A DNA stretch of 64,000 bases from Metabacillus schmidteae. GTDB lineage: Bacteria; Bacillota; Bacilli; Bacillales; Bacillaceae. The position numbers and the translations under genes are program-made. This document shows, piece by piece, positions 26,839-35,384 of the stretch (within the stretch, counting starts at the first letter, position 1; every line of letters begins with the position of its first letter). Under the pieces are notes generated by a model. The model was not told the origin of the DNA. It saw only the letters and a program-made list of their open reading frames with translations, and did not search any database. The DNA is taken from positions 62,001 to 126,000 of the forward strand of contig NZ_CAESCH010000002.1 in assembly GCF_903166545.1 (NCBI RefSeq), read 5' to 3'.

Positions 26839-27978
26839 TTAGTCTAAAATAGTTACGATGTATTCACCCCTGGCTTCACCTGGAGTAATGACTCCGAGGT
26901 CTTTCAGTTTAGCGAGATTTTTGGCAATACTTGATGAAGAAGCCTCGATTGTATTATCGAAGAAGCTCCTATTTATTACCTCTCCATCTTCCATCCTTGC
27001 AATGAATTCAAACATCGTTTTGGCGTGCCCTCTCGACAGTATTTCTCTAATATGCTTTATTTTGTCATGTCTTTGCAACTCGTTTAACACCTTCATTAGT
27101 GAATCATTTACGCATTGCAAGTAGAATATCAAGAAAGGTTTTAAATCTCCTTGAGAGGCCATCATTAATGTATCATAATAGTCTTCAATTCGTTTATCCA
27201 TAAATTCTTCAACACTGAATGCATCTTTGATTTTAGATAAGTCTTTATGAATCAGCCCTGCTAATGTTGAAAATGCCCGGGCAGTTCTCCCATTACCATC
27301 CGGGAAGGGATGGATATAGCCAATAACATGATGGGCGATGCCTGATATGAGTAAAGGGTGTATCTTTCTCTCAGGCTTTTCTTTATCAGAATAAGGGGTT
27401 TCATAGCCGGTAACACTAGTGAATAGCCAAGAGAAGAAAGCGCTCATAAGGTGTGGAACGTCGTTGTAATTAGGAGGCTGATAACTTACATTTCCATCCT
27501 GATCCGTTAAAGCTACTGGAATTTTCCTGTATCCATCAGGGTGCCCTGTCAGATCTTTCATTAGTAAATAATGAATATTTTTCAGGACTTGTTCATTCAT
27601 GTCTGAGAAATCTTTTTCTGGTTGTAGGGAGTATATGAATTCATAAGCTTCAAATACATTTTTCACTTCTAATTTTGCCTTCTCTTTAATTGTTAATGTA
27701 CTTTTCTTATAGTCCTTAAAAAGCTCTTCTACCTCTTTGTATTCTAACTTATTCTGTTCGATTTTAGTTGTGAAGTGAGCAGTTCTTACCATTGAATTCC
27801 TTAAGATAGTTGGTTTTAATGGATGATTCTTTAATCCAAGTCTTGCGAGAGCTCCGATATTTCTTTCCGCTTCAAGAATGAGTTGCTGTATCTCGTAATC
27901 GAAGGGATTAAAATTTGGAGTATAAACAATTGCCTCATTTTCAAATTTATAATGTTCATTCGAAAACAAATAGGTCAA
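26839..27978 (-). CDS. Fic-domain protein (predicted AMPylator, class II-like)
   Basis: 379 residues. The Fic core motif HPFPDGNGRTAR (223-234) is complete, so transfer of AMP (or another nucleotide) onto a protein hydroxyl is predicted. An N-terminal helix with T70-x3-E74 (TTKIEQ) resembles the autoinhibitory (S/T)xxxE(G/N) motif, with Q in the last position; this would make it self-inhibited and explains the lack of a separate antitoxin gene. The C-terminal 70 residues look like a winged helix (RSFFDNTIEASSSSIAKNLA-KLKDLGVI). It stands alone, flanked by mobile-element debris. Confidence 0.88.
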   Translation of the reverse strand: MTYLFSNEHYKFENEAIVYTPNFNPFDYEIQQLILEAERNIGALARLGLKNHPLKPTILRNSMVRTAHFTTKIEQNKLEYKEVEELFKDYKKSTLTIKEKAKLEVKNVFEAYEFIYSLQPEKDFSDMNEQVLKNIHYLLMKDLTGHPDGYRKIPVALTDQDGNVSYQPPNYNDVPHLMSAFFSWLFTSVTGYETPYSDKEKPERKIHPLLISGIAHHVIGYIHPFPDGNGRTARAFSTLAGLIHKDLSKIKDAFSVEEFMDKRIEDYYDTLMMASQGDLKPFLIFYLQCVNDSLMKVLNELQRHDKIKHIREILSRGHAKTMFEFIARMEDGEVINRSFFDNTIEASSSSIAKNLAKLKDLGVITPGEARGEYIVTILD

Positions 27979-28094
27979 TTTTACATCACCTTTTTACACT
28001 AAATTTCCCTTTAATAGAAGGGATATTATTAATTTTTATTATATGCCATTACACTAATTATGTACATAAAAAAGTACGTTTAAACATGAGGGAT

Positions 28095-28122
28095 GGAAAC
28101 ATAGGGACGGTCTTTATGTTCG
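28095..28122 (+). repeat. REP-like element, type A
   Basis: GGAAACATAGGGACGGTCTT followed by TATGTTCG and the shared extension CCTAATTATTACCAA. Confidence 0.65.
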
Positions 28123-28324
28123 CCTAATTATTACCAAAGTGAATGGTCACAGTCATGATATGGTCACTGGGGCGTCACGAGATTTTTCGAAGGTTAATAG
28201 ATATTTTTAAAAAAATTAAAGGGATCTTGAATAAGATGTAGAATGTGTATAAAGTACCACAAAATCTATATCTATTTTTCTTCATCCTTCAATCATCCTT
28301 CTCCCCTTTTTTCTCTAATTATAG

Positions 28325-28352
28325 AAAGCAAGGGAACGGTTCTTGCGTTTCA
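28325..28352 (+). repeat. REP-like element, type A (diverged)
   Basis: AAAGCAAGGGAACGGTTCTT followed by GCGTTTCACC. Confidence 0.55.
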
Positions 28353-28601
28353 CCTGATAATTGACCTTTTAGAAATTGTCAGTGTGCACGGAGTCCTCAA
28401 TTTTTCTCTACTTTCTAAAAAAGGTAAAGGAGTCTTGAATAAGATGTAGAATGTATATAAAGAACCACTAAATCTAAACCTACTTTTCTCCAACCTACGA
28501 TCATCTTACCACCTTTTTATTTCTATAATTAAATCCTTAAACATTTCCATTACACTATTTCACTTCAAACAAATCTATAGTAGCTAGGAGGTTTATTAAA
28601 T

Positions 28602-30134
28602 TTGACTGTTAAAATTTCCAGCATTGGGTTAAAAGGGCTTGAGGGCTATTGTGTTCAGGTTCAGGTACATATTTCAGAGGGGAAAGAATCAATGGTGATT
28701 GTTGGTCTGCCGGATACTTCTGTAAAGGAATCTAAGGAAAGAGTGCTTTCGGCAGTACATACCCTAGGCTGTGATGTGTCTGAACAGAAGATTGTGGTGA
28801 ACCTATCTCCATCAGAGCAAAAGAAAAACGGACCTTTTTTTGATTTGGCAATGGCAATTGGAATCCTAAAAGAGAAGGGTGAGGTGAAGGAAAAGATTCC
28901 TGATGACTCAGTGTTTATTGGAGCTTTGTCGTTGGATGGAACAGTAGAAAAGGTAGAAGGTATGCTTCCTGCTCTAATTGCGGCAAGATCTTTAGGGTTC
29001 AAGAGAATTTATTTACCGTCTGATCCTTTACTTCCCTTAGACATGTTTGAAGGCTTGGAATGTATTGTAATCGGGCATATCAATGACGTGTTACAACATT
29101 TGTCAGGTCAAGGCTTACTTCCTCTTCATAAACCTTTACAACCAATCAATATTTTGTCACAAACGTTTGTACATCCTAAAGATTTTCAAGATATCATTGG
29201 TCATGCTCATGCAAAACAAGCATTTGAAATTGCTGCAGCCGGTGAACATAATGTCTTGATGAGCGGACCTCCAGGCTGTGGAAAAAGTCTCTTGGCCGAA
29301 ACGTTTCCTTCTATTTTGCCTCCTTTGACACGAGACGCACAGCTTGAAGTGATGAGCTTGTACCAGCTAGCGAAGGAAAAACTCGCTTCTCCACAAGTCG
29401 CTCCTTATCGAAGTCCACATCATTCAGCCTCATCAGTTGCCATTATTGGTGGAAGCTCTAATCCCAAACCTGGTGAAATTTCACTAGCCCATTGTGGTGT
29501 TTTATTTCTTGATGAAATGGCAGAGTTTCCGAAGAAAACATTAGATATGTTAAGGCAACCGTTAGAAGCAGGTATGGTCACCATTAGCAGGGCGCAATCC
29601 ACAGTTACGTATCCCTCTTCCTTTATTCTCATCGCAGCAATGAACCCTTGCCCATGTGGATTTCTTGGTTCTGATACCCGCTACTGTACATGTACACCCA
29701 AACAGATTCAATCCTACAAAAATAGAATCTCCGGTCCAATCTATGATCGGATTGATATTCTTCTATTTTTACATTCAGTAAACTTAGATCAGCCAACGAA
29801 AAATCAAGTAGGTTCTATAGATATTAGACAGAGAGTAGAAAAGGCTCGGGAAAGGCAATATGAACGTTATCAAGAACGAGTATCTAACGCAAAGGTCAGT
29901 TTTGAAAGATTGTCGAAAACAAGTCCATTGAAGGAACATCAGTTGAATATGATTAGACAAGTCTCAACCAAGCAACAATGGAGCAACCGTGTGCAACTCA
30001 AAATCATTCGCTTGGCAAGAACAATTTCTGATCTAGAGGGAAGCCTGGAAATCACAGATGAATCGATTTGGAAGGCGATCACATTACGCCGTGGAAACCC
30101 ACGCAAAGAGCAGAAAGCAGGGAAGGGATTTTAA
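28602..30134 (+). CDS. comM: ComM/YifB-family Mg-chelatase-like AAA+ ATPase (intact copy)
   Basis: 510 residues. N-terminal ChlI/Lon-like fold domain (1-165), Walker A GPPGCGKS (222-229), Walker B LFLDE (301-305), a four-cysteine insert CPC…YCTC (C350, C352, C362, C364) and C-terminal lid domain. ComM-type proteins promote branch migration during natural transformation in Gram-negatives; the role in Bacillaceae is less clear. Translation starts at TTG 28602 behind AGGAGG. Two broken paralogues lie upstream (20454, 23521), and a RAYT gene begins about 26 bases after the stop, probably in the same transcript. Confidence 0.9.
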   Translation: MTVKISSIGLKGLEGYCVQVQVHISEGKESMVIVGLPDTSVKESKERVLSAVHTLGCDVSEQKIVVNLSPSEQKKNGPFFDLAMAIGILKEKGEVKEKIPDDSVFIGALSLDGTVEKVEGMLPALIAARSLGFKRIYLPSDPLLPLDMFEGLECIVIGHINDVLQHLSGQGLLPLHKPLQPINILSQTFVHPKDFQDIIGHAHAKQAFEIAAAGEHNVLMSGPPGCGKSLLAETFPSILPPLTRDAQLEVMSLYQLAKEKLASPQVAPYRSPHHSASSVAIIGGSSNPKPGEISLAHCGVLFLDEMAEFPKKTLDMLRQPLEAGMVTISRAQSTVTYPSSFILIAAMNPCPCGFLGSDTRYCTCTPKQIQSYKNRISGPIYDRIDILLFLHSVNLDQPTKNQVGSIDIRQRVEKARERQYERYQERVSNAKVSFERLSKTSPLKEHQLNMIRQVSTKQQWSNRVQLKIIRLARTISDLEGSLEITDESIWKAITLRRGNPRKEQKAGKGF

Positions 30135-30160
30135 TAATTTGATGGATCGTGTTGATAGAG

Positions 30161-30940
30161 ATGCCTCGTGAAGCTAGAGTGAAAAGTAAAACTGGAATCT
30201 ATCATATTATATGGAGAGGAGCAAATAGACAGGAAATATTTCATGATGAAGAAGATTGGAAAAAGTTCCTTGATATTCTCAAAAAGTATAAAACTAATTG
30301 TGAGTTAATTGTCTATGCATGGTGCTTGATGAATAACCATGTGCATGTACTTATAAAAGAGGGTAATGAAGATATTTCCATTACCATGAAAAGGATAGGT
30401 GTGAGCTATGTTGGGTATTACAACTGGAAGTACAGAACGACGGGACATCTATTTCAGGATCGATTCAAAAGTGAAAATGTTGAAACGAATAAATATTTAG
30501 TAACGGTTGTAAGGTATATCCACCAAAATCCAGTAAAAGCGGGAATGGTAAAGCAAACTGAAGACTGGGAGTGGAGCAGCTGTCGTGGATATTACGGTAT
30601 AGATCTATATCCCAAAAATTTGTTAGATAGTCATTTCATTTTAAAAATGTTTTCTGTTGATAGAACAATGGCAAAAGACAGATTTAAAGAATTCAATGAA
30701 AGGAAAAATAGTGATAAATGTCTGGATGATACGGTGAATGAAAAGAGAAGATTGTCAGATGAAGAAGCAAGACTGGAGATCAAGAAACTTCTTAGTTCAA
30801 TGGAGATCGCACATGTAAAGAGTTTGCCAAAAGTAAAAAGAAATGAAGTGCTTCGTAAAGTAAAAGCAATTGAAGGAGTATCGCTACGCCAGGCTGGGAG
30901 GATTTTGGGTGTTTCTGTGAATCTTATTTTTAGAGCATAG
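30161..30940 (+). CDS. REP-associated tyrosine transposase (RAYT, TnpA_REP/Y1 family)
   Basis: 259 residues from ATG 30161 (an in-frame GTG at 30149 is possible). N-terminal PREARVKSKTGIYHIIWRG, HUH motif H60-V-H62 in MNNHVHVLIKEG, and catalytic tyrosine Y119 in RYIHQNPVKAG; the C-terminal third (EARLEIKKLL… RQAGRILGVS) is a helix-turn-helix-like extension. RAYTs are domesticated single-stranded DNA transposases that spread palindromic REP elements. The window contains about 25 short palindromes of two types, which are the obvious candidate substrates. It shares the transcript of the upstream comM gene. Confidence 0.9.
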   Translation: MPREARVKSKTGIYHIIWRGANRQEIFHDEEDWKKFLDILKKYKTNCELIVYAWCLMNNHVHVLIKEGNEDISITMKRIGVSYVGYYNWKYRTTGHLFQDRFKSENVETNKYLVTVVRYIHQNPVKAGMVKQTEDWEWSSCRGYYGIDLYPKNLLDSHFILKMFSVDRTMAKDRFKEFNERKNSDKCLDDTVNEKRRLSDEEARLEIKKLLSSMEIAHVKSLPKVKRNEVLRKVKAIEGVSLRQAGRILGVSVNLIFRA

Positions 30941-31009
30941 TGCGAACGCTGGAACCGTCACTTTGTTCTTATAAAGATCGTTGGGAATGTACCTTAAATT
31001 GATTAATAA

Positions 31010-31035
31010 AAACCCCTTTACAGCGGAAGGGGTTT
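31010..31035. terminator. Terminator between convergent genes
   Basis: AAACCCCTT…AAGGGGTTT stem with a T-run on the minus strand (GGGGTTTTTATT) and a weaker one on the plus strand; it probably ends the pseudogene on the minus strand. Confidence 0.65.
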
Positions 31036-31043
31036 ACTATTAT

Positions 31044-31522
31044 TTAATATTGGATCTCGAATTCGAAAGGTTTAAATTCTAGTTCATAATTATTTGAACT
31101 ACCCTCTAAGAATATTTTGCAGCACCTGTCTCACTGTCAAGCGCAGCGAACAATAAAATACCTTCTGAGGATACACCTGCAAGTATTTCGGACTGTACTT
31201 CAGGATAACCAGCTTCATTGTTATCAGTTGTTTCTAATTGAGATCCACCTAAAGTCATTTTAGAATTGAAGCTGTAGAATGAGATTGTGTCTTTTGAATT
31301 ATTAGTTACGTTAACAAATACACATGTTTCTGTTTCTGCAAGTTCAATTTTATTAACTTTAATAACAAAACCGTGTTGATCTATTTCTTTTTTTAACTCA
31401 ACTGTTTTTATTGCAGGAGCAAATGCTGTTGCATAATCTGTTTTTTCAATTGAATCTGCAAGAATCATAGGAGCTGATATAGTTCCACCAACCATATTTT
31501 CTCCTTCAAATACATCCTCCAC
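31044..31522 (-). pseudogene. DUF4352-like extracytoplasmic domain protein, frameshifted and N-terminally truncated
   Basis: The open part (31106-31522) encodes a beta-rich domain (VIKVNKIELAETETCVFVNV, TNNSKDTISFYSF, SEGILLFAAL) like the Ig-like DUF4352 domain of surface lipoproteins. The frame stops at 31106 after GAAKYS, but one base shift there restores a sensible ending (KIFLEGSSNNYELEFKPFEF-EIQY) that stops at 31044. There is no signal peptide or lipobox at the N-terminus, which the family normally has. So both ends are damaged. Confidence 0.5.
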
Positions 31523-31741
31523 ACTTCCGAAAATCTCTTTCTATTGAATAGTATATTTGTACTGCACAGCAAATGACTTGTTTTATTATTTATTGACCTA
31601 AAATATAATTACCTTGTAGAAAAAAAGTAATAGTAAGGGTTAATCCTTTACATCCTCCTTACCATACTTCCCTAACTAGCTGCCATAACGCGTTGTTTTC
31701 TTAACTTTTCGATCCAAGCCTATCACAAAAATATTTACTTC
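31523..31741 (-). other. Intergenic, nothing recognised
   Basis: AT-rich DNA between two minus-strand genes; no gene or clear regulatory element seen. Confidence 0.3.
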
Positions 31742-32200
31742 TTAGAAGTTGGCATGAGATTTCCTCGGGGTTATTTTAAAAATATTTTCATGTGAGTAAT
31801 AGAAATCATAATCACCCATTGTATTTTTACGAATGGCTTGAATCATCTTCATGTCAGTATTATATCTGTCTACTTCATTACTAAGAGAATATTCAGTGTT
31901 ATCGAGTATTCCTCTTTCCATTATAGGTAGTGTAATTATTTTACTTATGGAATTCCCGTCGATAACATGTTTGTCAATTATATTTAACGTTGCATTTCTA
32001 CCATTATTTGTAGTCTCTTCTGCCATAAACCAATGTATTTTTTTATTAAATGGCATCCCAAGTAAATAAAGATTCTTCCCAATATGTTTAATGTCTGGAG
32101 CGGGAAAGCAGGCATACTTTCCTTTTTTAAGAATGTTATCAAACTCGTTCATAACATCTTTATGTCTCAAAGAGCTGATATGGATTGAAGTGCTATTCAT
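31742..32200 (-). CDS. Hypothetical protein, 152 residues
   Basis: Soluble protein of mixed alpha/beta character with no motif I recognise (begins MNSTSIHISSLRHKDVMNEF; contains ACFPAPDIKHIGKNLYLLGM). ATG 32200 has an AAGGAATG ribosome site. It follows the zinc-ribbon gene (32257-32451) by 56 bases in the same direction, and the two may be co-transcribed. Function unknown. Confidence 0.55.
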   Translation of the reverse strand: MNSTSIHISSLRHKDVMNEFDNILKKGKYACFPAPDIKHIGKNLYLLGMPFNKKIHWFMAEETTNNGRNATLNIIDKHVIDGNSISKIITLPIMERGILDNTEYSLSNEVDRYNTDMKMIQAIRKNTMGDYDFYYSHENIFKITPRKSHANF

Positions 32201-32256
32201 TTTGAAATCATTCCTTATCTAAAAGAATATTTTTTTACAACAATAAGAACTCTCTT

Positions 32257-32451
32257 TTAATTGGTGTCTTCTCCATCCAACCAAAATTCTTTTCTGGTTC
32301 CACCTGGATAATAAACTGTTCTGCAATATGCACCACATTTATTACACTTGTCAATTTTTTCTCGAGTCATAGTATCGCTATAACTTTCTATAGGAAAATG
32401 CTCTTCCATATTACCTTCTTTACATCTTTTACAAATCATCAAGATTATCAC
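32257..32451 (-). CDS. Small zinc-ribbon protein
   Basis: 64 residues with CKRC near the N-terminus and CNKCGAYC in the middle, a four-cysteine zinc site followed by RTVYYPGGTRKEFWLDGE. GTG 32451 or ATG 32439 may be the start; GAGAGAG lies upstream of both. It could be a small adaptor or phage-derived protein. No specific function can be given. Confidence 0.5.
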   Translation of the reverse strand: MIILMICKRCKEGNMEEHFPIESYSDTMTREKIDKCNKCGAYCRTVYYPGGTRKEFWLDGEDTN

Positions 32452-32578
32452 TCTCTCTATAATTCAATATTTAAACTTAGTTCAATTGTAAATAATTAAA
32501 AATATTTGGTAAAGAATTTAAATAGTACCACATACTTCAATCATGACTAACTAATGCATTACTTTAAATACAATTTTT

Positions 32579-32608
32579 TGAAACATGGGGACCGTTCTCA
32601 CGTTTCCA
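32579..32608 (+). repeat. REP-like element, type A
   Basis: GAAACATGGGGACCGTTCTC followed by ACGTTTCC. Confidence 0.7.
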
Positions 32609-32734
32609 AATTTAGATTAGAAACATTCGAATAAGAACCGTTCCTATACTTTACTATCAAAATTTTCCCTATATAATTTACCATATATCTTTACAAAAAG
32701 TGATTACTTCAGTAGAAAAGCGGAGGATAAGAGG

Positions 32735-33592
32735 ATGAAGATGGCTCTAATTTTATCAGTTGCACTAGCAGTTGTGGCTGGATTAGTTGGATGTGGGAAC
32801 TCAACAGCTGAAAAGGCAATTGAAAATGGAAAATTAGCTTTGGCGGACAATGATATCGAAAAGGCAGAAAGCAGTTTTAATCTGGCTATAACAGAAGACA
32901 AAGATAATGAAGAGGCAAAAGACTGGTTAGAATTAATAGAAAAATATAATCAATTAGTCTCTCAAATTGAAAATAAAGAGATAGATAAAGCCAATAAAAG
33001 CTTAAAAGAACTAAAAGAGAATGAAAAATTCACAAGTATAAAAGTCATGACTAAAGAGCAGGAGAATACTCTTAATAAGTTAGAGGAAACAATCCAGGAC
33101 TTGGATAAACAAATTACGGAGTTAGTCCAATCCTATAACCCGGAAGATGAAAATTCGATGCCTGACGAAACCTATCTTGGGAAATCAGATGAACTTTTGG
33201 CTAATCCATCTCTAACAGAAGAGCAAAAAACCAAAGTTGAAACGTTTAAAAAAGACGCGACCGATAGAGTAAATGCCATTCTAGCAAGAGAAGAGGAAAA
33301 GCAAAGAATAGCTGAGCAAGAACAACAGAAAGCTGCTCAAGAAAAAGCTGCCCAAGAAAAAGACAAAGAGATTATTGATAAACAAAGAGCCGAAGAAATA
33401 TTAGTAGAAACAGTAGACGTAGATAGAAGCATAGCTGGAGTGAGAAGTGATGAAGCGATGGACGAAGTTAGAGAGGGAGTAACATATTACTTCTTTGACA
33501 TATACGCATTAACTGAAGGCTTTGCTGCAGATGCTTATTATGTTAATTCTCAAGATGGGACAGTCATACACAGTTCTGAGTTTTTTAATTAA
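32735..33592 (+). CDS. Lipoprotein with tandem-repeat helical region and PepSY-like C-terminus
   Basis: 285 residues. Signal peptide with lipobox LVGC (cysteine near residue 20), so it is anchored to the outer face of the membrane. Residues 25-75 look like a TPR-type helical pair (AIENGKLALADNDIEKAESS), followed by coiled coil (about 85-215, rich in EKQ). The last 65 residues (YYFFDIYALTEGFAADAYYV) have the look of a PepSY-like domain. GGAGGATAAGAGG precedes ATG 32735. Function unknown; possibly an envelope stress or peptidase-inhibitory protein. Confidence 0.72.
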   Translation: MKMALILSVALAVVAGLVGCGNSTAEKAIENGKLALADNDIEKAESSFNLAITEDKDNEEAKDWLELIEKYNQLVSQIENKEIDKANKSLKELKENEKFTSIKVMTKEQENTLNKLEETIQDLDKQITELVQSYNPEDENSMPDETYLGKSDELLANPSLTEEQKTKVETFKKDATDRVNAILAREEEKQRIAEQEQQKAAQEKAAQEKDKEIIDKQRAEEILVETVDVDRSIAGVRSDEAMDEVREGVTYYFFDIYALTEGFAADAYYVNSQDGTVIHSSEFFN

Positions 33593-33607
33593 TTACATAA
33601 AAAAGTC

Positions 33608-33632
33608 TTATTGGGGACGGCTCCCATGTGAA
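33608..33632 (+). repeat. REP-like element, type A (diverged)
   Basis: CTTATTGGGGACGGCTCCC followed by ATGTGAAG, just after the lipoprotein gene. Confidence 0.6.
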
Positions 33633-33773
33633 GCTACATTTAGTCGTTTCACTGAAGGTATGATGACCACAGTGACTACTCATATTTATCCAGTGAGTAT
33701 TAAAAGTAGCAGAATCATAGATTGAGAGGATCGGTTCTCATTCTGGAATACCAGAAGAATACATGAGATGTGG

Positions 33774-33806
33774 GCTCATTACCTCAAATGGTGGTGAGCT
33801 TTTTTT
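33774..33806 (+). terminator. Intrinsic terminator downstream of the lipoprotein gene
   Basis: GCTCATTACC-TCAAAT-GGTGGTGAGC stem followed by TTTTTTTA. Confidence 0.75.
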
Positions 33807-34115
33807 ATATCCTTCTGAATAAAAAGAAGAAGATAGACTTAAACCATTTAATAGTTAATTTGCATAATCAAAACATTTTTTTTTACAAAAAGGAGTAAAA
33901 ACAGTATGTCAGTAACATATGATATGAAATATTGATTATCAACTAAATTATGAACAATATTCCTAATAATTGTAAATATATTGTAAACATTGTCTAAAAA
34001 TCTTCTGTAAAATGACATTTTATCTTATAATAAAGTTGCACCACTTAATTAACGGTAATATAACCCAGTTGACCTTTAGGACAAGTACCTAAAGGTTTTC
34101 TTTCTGTTTATGTGG

Positions 34116-34150
34116 GAACCAAGGGGACAGGTCTACTGTCCCACTAGGTC
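34116..34150 (+). repeat. REP-like element, type B
   Basis: GGGACAG-GTCTA-CTGTCCC, arms of seven bases, at 34124-34142. Confidence 0.75.
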
Positions 34151-34232
34151 ATATACTTGTAATAGAGAATATTAGTTTTACATAAAGAAGTTTAAAAGTA
34201 AAATCGAAATCGGCCTCTTCCTTTTTTTATCT

Positions 34233-34739
34233 TTACCTTGAATCTTCCCTACCAAAATACTTCCTCAGCTTAACAATCGCGTCCCTACGCCACCCTTTCA
34301 CAGTAGCAACAGAAACTCCCTCATCTTCAGCAATTTCACTTGGAGTACTTCCATATAGGCAGTAAGCTTTTACCCATTTACATTGATTTTCAGACAATAA
34401 GGTGGAGGCTTTTTCAAACAGTAATTCCCATAGAACAGTAGAAAAATCACCATAAGTTGTTTCATCTTCTCCCCATAAATCCTCACTCTGACTTTCTCTT
34501 TCTCCCTTCTTTCTATCTTCTGTAAGAGCGCTTTTCATTCGTCCAATAATATAAGAATAAGCAAACGATTTAAATTCACCTTTTTCAGAATTAAAACGAA
34601 GGGAAGCTTCCCATAAAGCAATACATCCAATCTGGTAAAACTCCGTTTTGTTTTTGTAAATAGACAATGTATTCATAGCATGGTAAATCATTGGTTCAAA
34701 CTGCTGATGTAACTCCTCAAATCTAGCATCCTCATACAT
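34233..34739 (-). CDS. ComX/SigH-like alternative sigma factor
   Basis: 168 residues: region 2 (about 10-70: FEPMIYHAMNTLSIYKNKTE, FYQIGCIALWEASLRFN, FKSFAYSYIIGRMK) and region 4 (about 120-165: YGSTPSEIAEDEGVSVATVK, LRKYFG). This short region 2-plus-4 layout resembles the competence-type ComX/SigH sigma factors of Firmicutes. A ComK paralogue lies 0.8 kb away in the opposite direction. A 14-bp palindrome overlaps the ribosome site. A frameshifted second copy lies at 59.3-59.8 kb. Regulon unknown. Confidence 0.75.
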   Translation of the reverse strand: MYEDARFEELHQQFEPMIYHAMNTLSIYKNKTEFYQIGCIALWEASLRFNSEKGEFKSFAYSYIIGRMKSALTEDRKKGERESQSEDLWGEDETTYGDFSTVLWELLFEKASTLLSENQCKWVKAYCLYGSTPSEIAEDEGVSVATVKGWRRDAIVKLRKYFGREDSR

Positions 34740-34753
34740 GAAAGAATCCTTCT

Positions 34754-34767
34754 AAGAATGCATTCTT
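34754..34767 (-). promoter_or_regulatory. Palindrome AAGAATGCATTCTT upstream of the sigma-factor start
   Basis: Perfect 14-bp palindrome 14 bases before the start codon, immediately followed by the ribosome site AGAAGGATTCTT. It is conserved exactly upstream of the decayed second copy (59844-59857), which argues for a function such as a repressor site or an RNA stem hiding the ribosome site. Confidence 0.45.
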
Positions 34768-35111
34768 GTATATTCCGCGGTAATTTGAGGATAACAAGGG
34801 ATCGTCATCGGGGACATTTTCAATATGAATGGAATGGAAGGTGGGGTTGGGCTAATATGGAGCGTTTTCCTTAGGAATATGGTCCATATTGAGGGCGAAT
34901 AAGGTGGAAAATGATCGAAATGATGCTTTTTGAAGAATAGAGGATGTCAATAGAAGTGAGAAAGAGACTCTAAACAGTAAGCAAAAGATTAAACTTATAA
35001 ACAAGATGACATGCTTGATATGAAGTAGAATATACAAATCCTTTACATAATCTTAAAGAAATTTACTCTAAAAATAGGTAAAAATTACCGTATAATGTAA
35101 AAGGGTAGTGA
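34768..35111 (+). other. Divergent regulatory region between the sigma factor and the 65-codon gene
   Basis: No gene seen. A probable -10 TATAAT lies at 35091-35096, immediately downstream of the dyad GGTAA-AAA-TTACC (35077-35089), which would be well placed to control it. Confidence 0.45.
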
Positions 35112-35309
35112 GTGAAATGTATGAATGAGGAATTAAGAACCAGGCTAAAAGGTCACTATCGCTCAGCAACTTTCATCTCATTACTCAGACACCTCCATCT
35201 AGAAGAAACATCTTCAATCAACAACCACGATTACTACATTGTACAAGCAACTCATAACAAGAAAGAATCCTATTACTATGAACAACAAGAGGAAAGGAGT
35301 TATTTATAG
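35112..35309 (+). CDS. Small hypothetical protein, 62-65 residues
   Basis: Begins at GTG 35112 or, more likely, ATG 35121 (MNEELRTRLKGHYRSATFIS). Basic first half, then glutamine- and tyrosine-rich C-terminus (SYYYEQQEERSYL). Preceded by a TATAAT promoter element and a dyad. It sits between the sigma-factor gene and the comK-like gene, so a regulatory role is possible but unproven. Confidence 0.45.
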   Translation: MKCMNEELRTRLKGHYRSATFISLLRHLHLEETSSINNHDYYIVQATHNKKESYYYEQQEERSYL

Positions 35310-35384
35310 GATGATCATTGCATCAGCAGTTTAATGAAGTGTAAGCATAGATAAGGTTACGTTTTATTAGCAAAGGATATAGAG

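Larger units (their letters stand above)
27979..28601 (+). other. Intergenic region with duplicated leaders and two type A REPs
   Basis: Fic promoter side followed by REP copies at 28095-28122 and 28325-28352. The sequence TCTTGAATAAGATGTAGAAT with a following GTATATAAAG-type stretch appears twice (about 28226 and 28432), each followed by ATCTA…CTTTTTC-rich DNA, so the leader of comM was tandemly duplicated. Type C motif at 28142-28173. Confidence 0.5.
33593..34232 (+). other. Intergenic region with REPs, terminator-like stems and a possible minigene
   Basis: 640 bases. A type A REP (33608-33632), a type C motif (33661-33678), a terminator stem GCTCATTACC…GGTGGTGAGC (33774-33799, then T7), and a stem ACCTTTAGG…CCTAAAGGT (34072-34096, then TTTTC). 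At 33906 AAAGGAG is followed by ATG and nine codons MSVTYDMKY; a one-base shift would extend it by DYQLNYEQYS, so it may be a decayed small gene. Confidence 0.4.

Noticed and set aside
32704..32901. 65-codon minus-strand frame opposite the lipoprotein signal peptide
   Set aside because: Shadow of a well-supported gene with a good ribosome site and lipobox.
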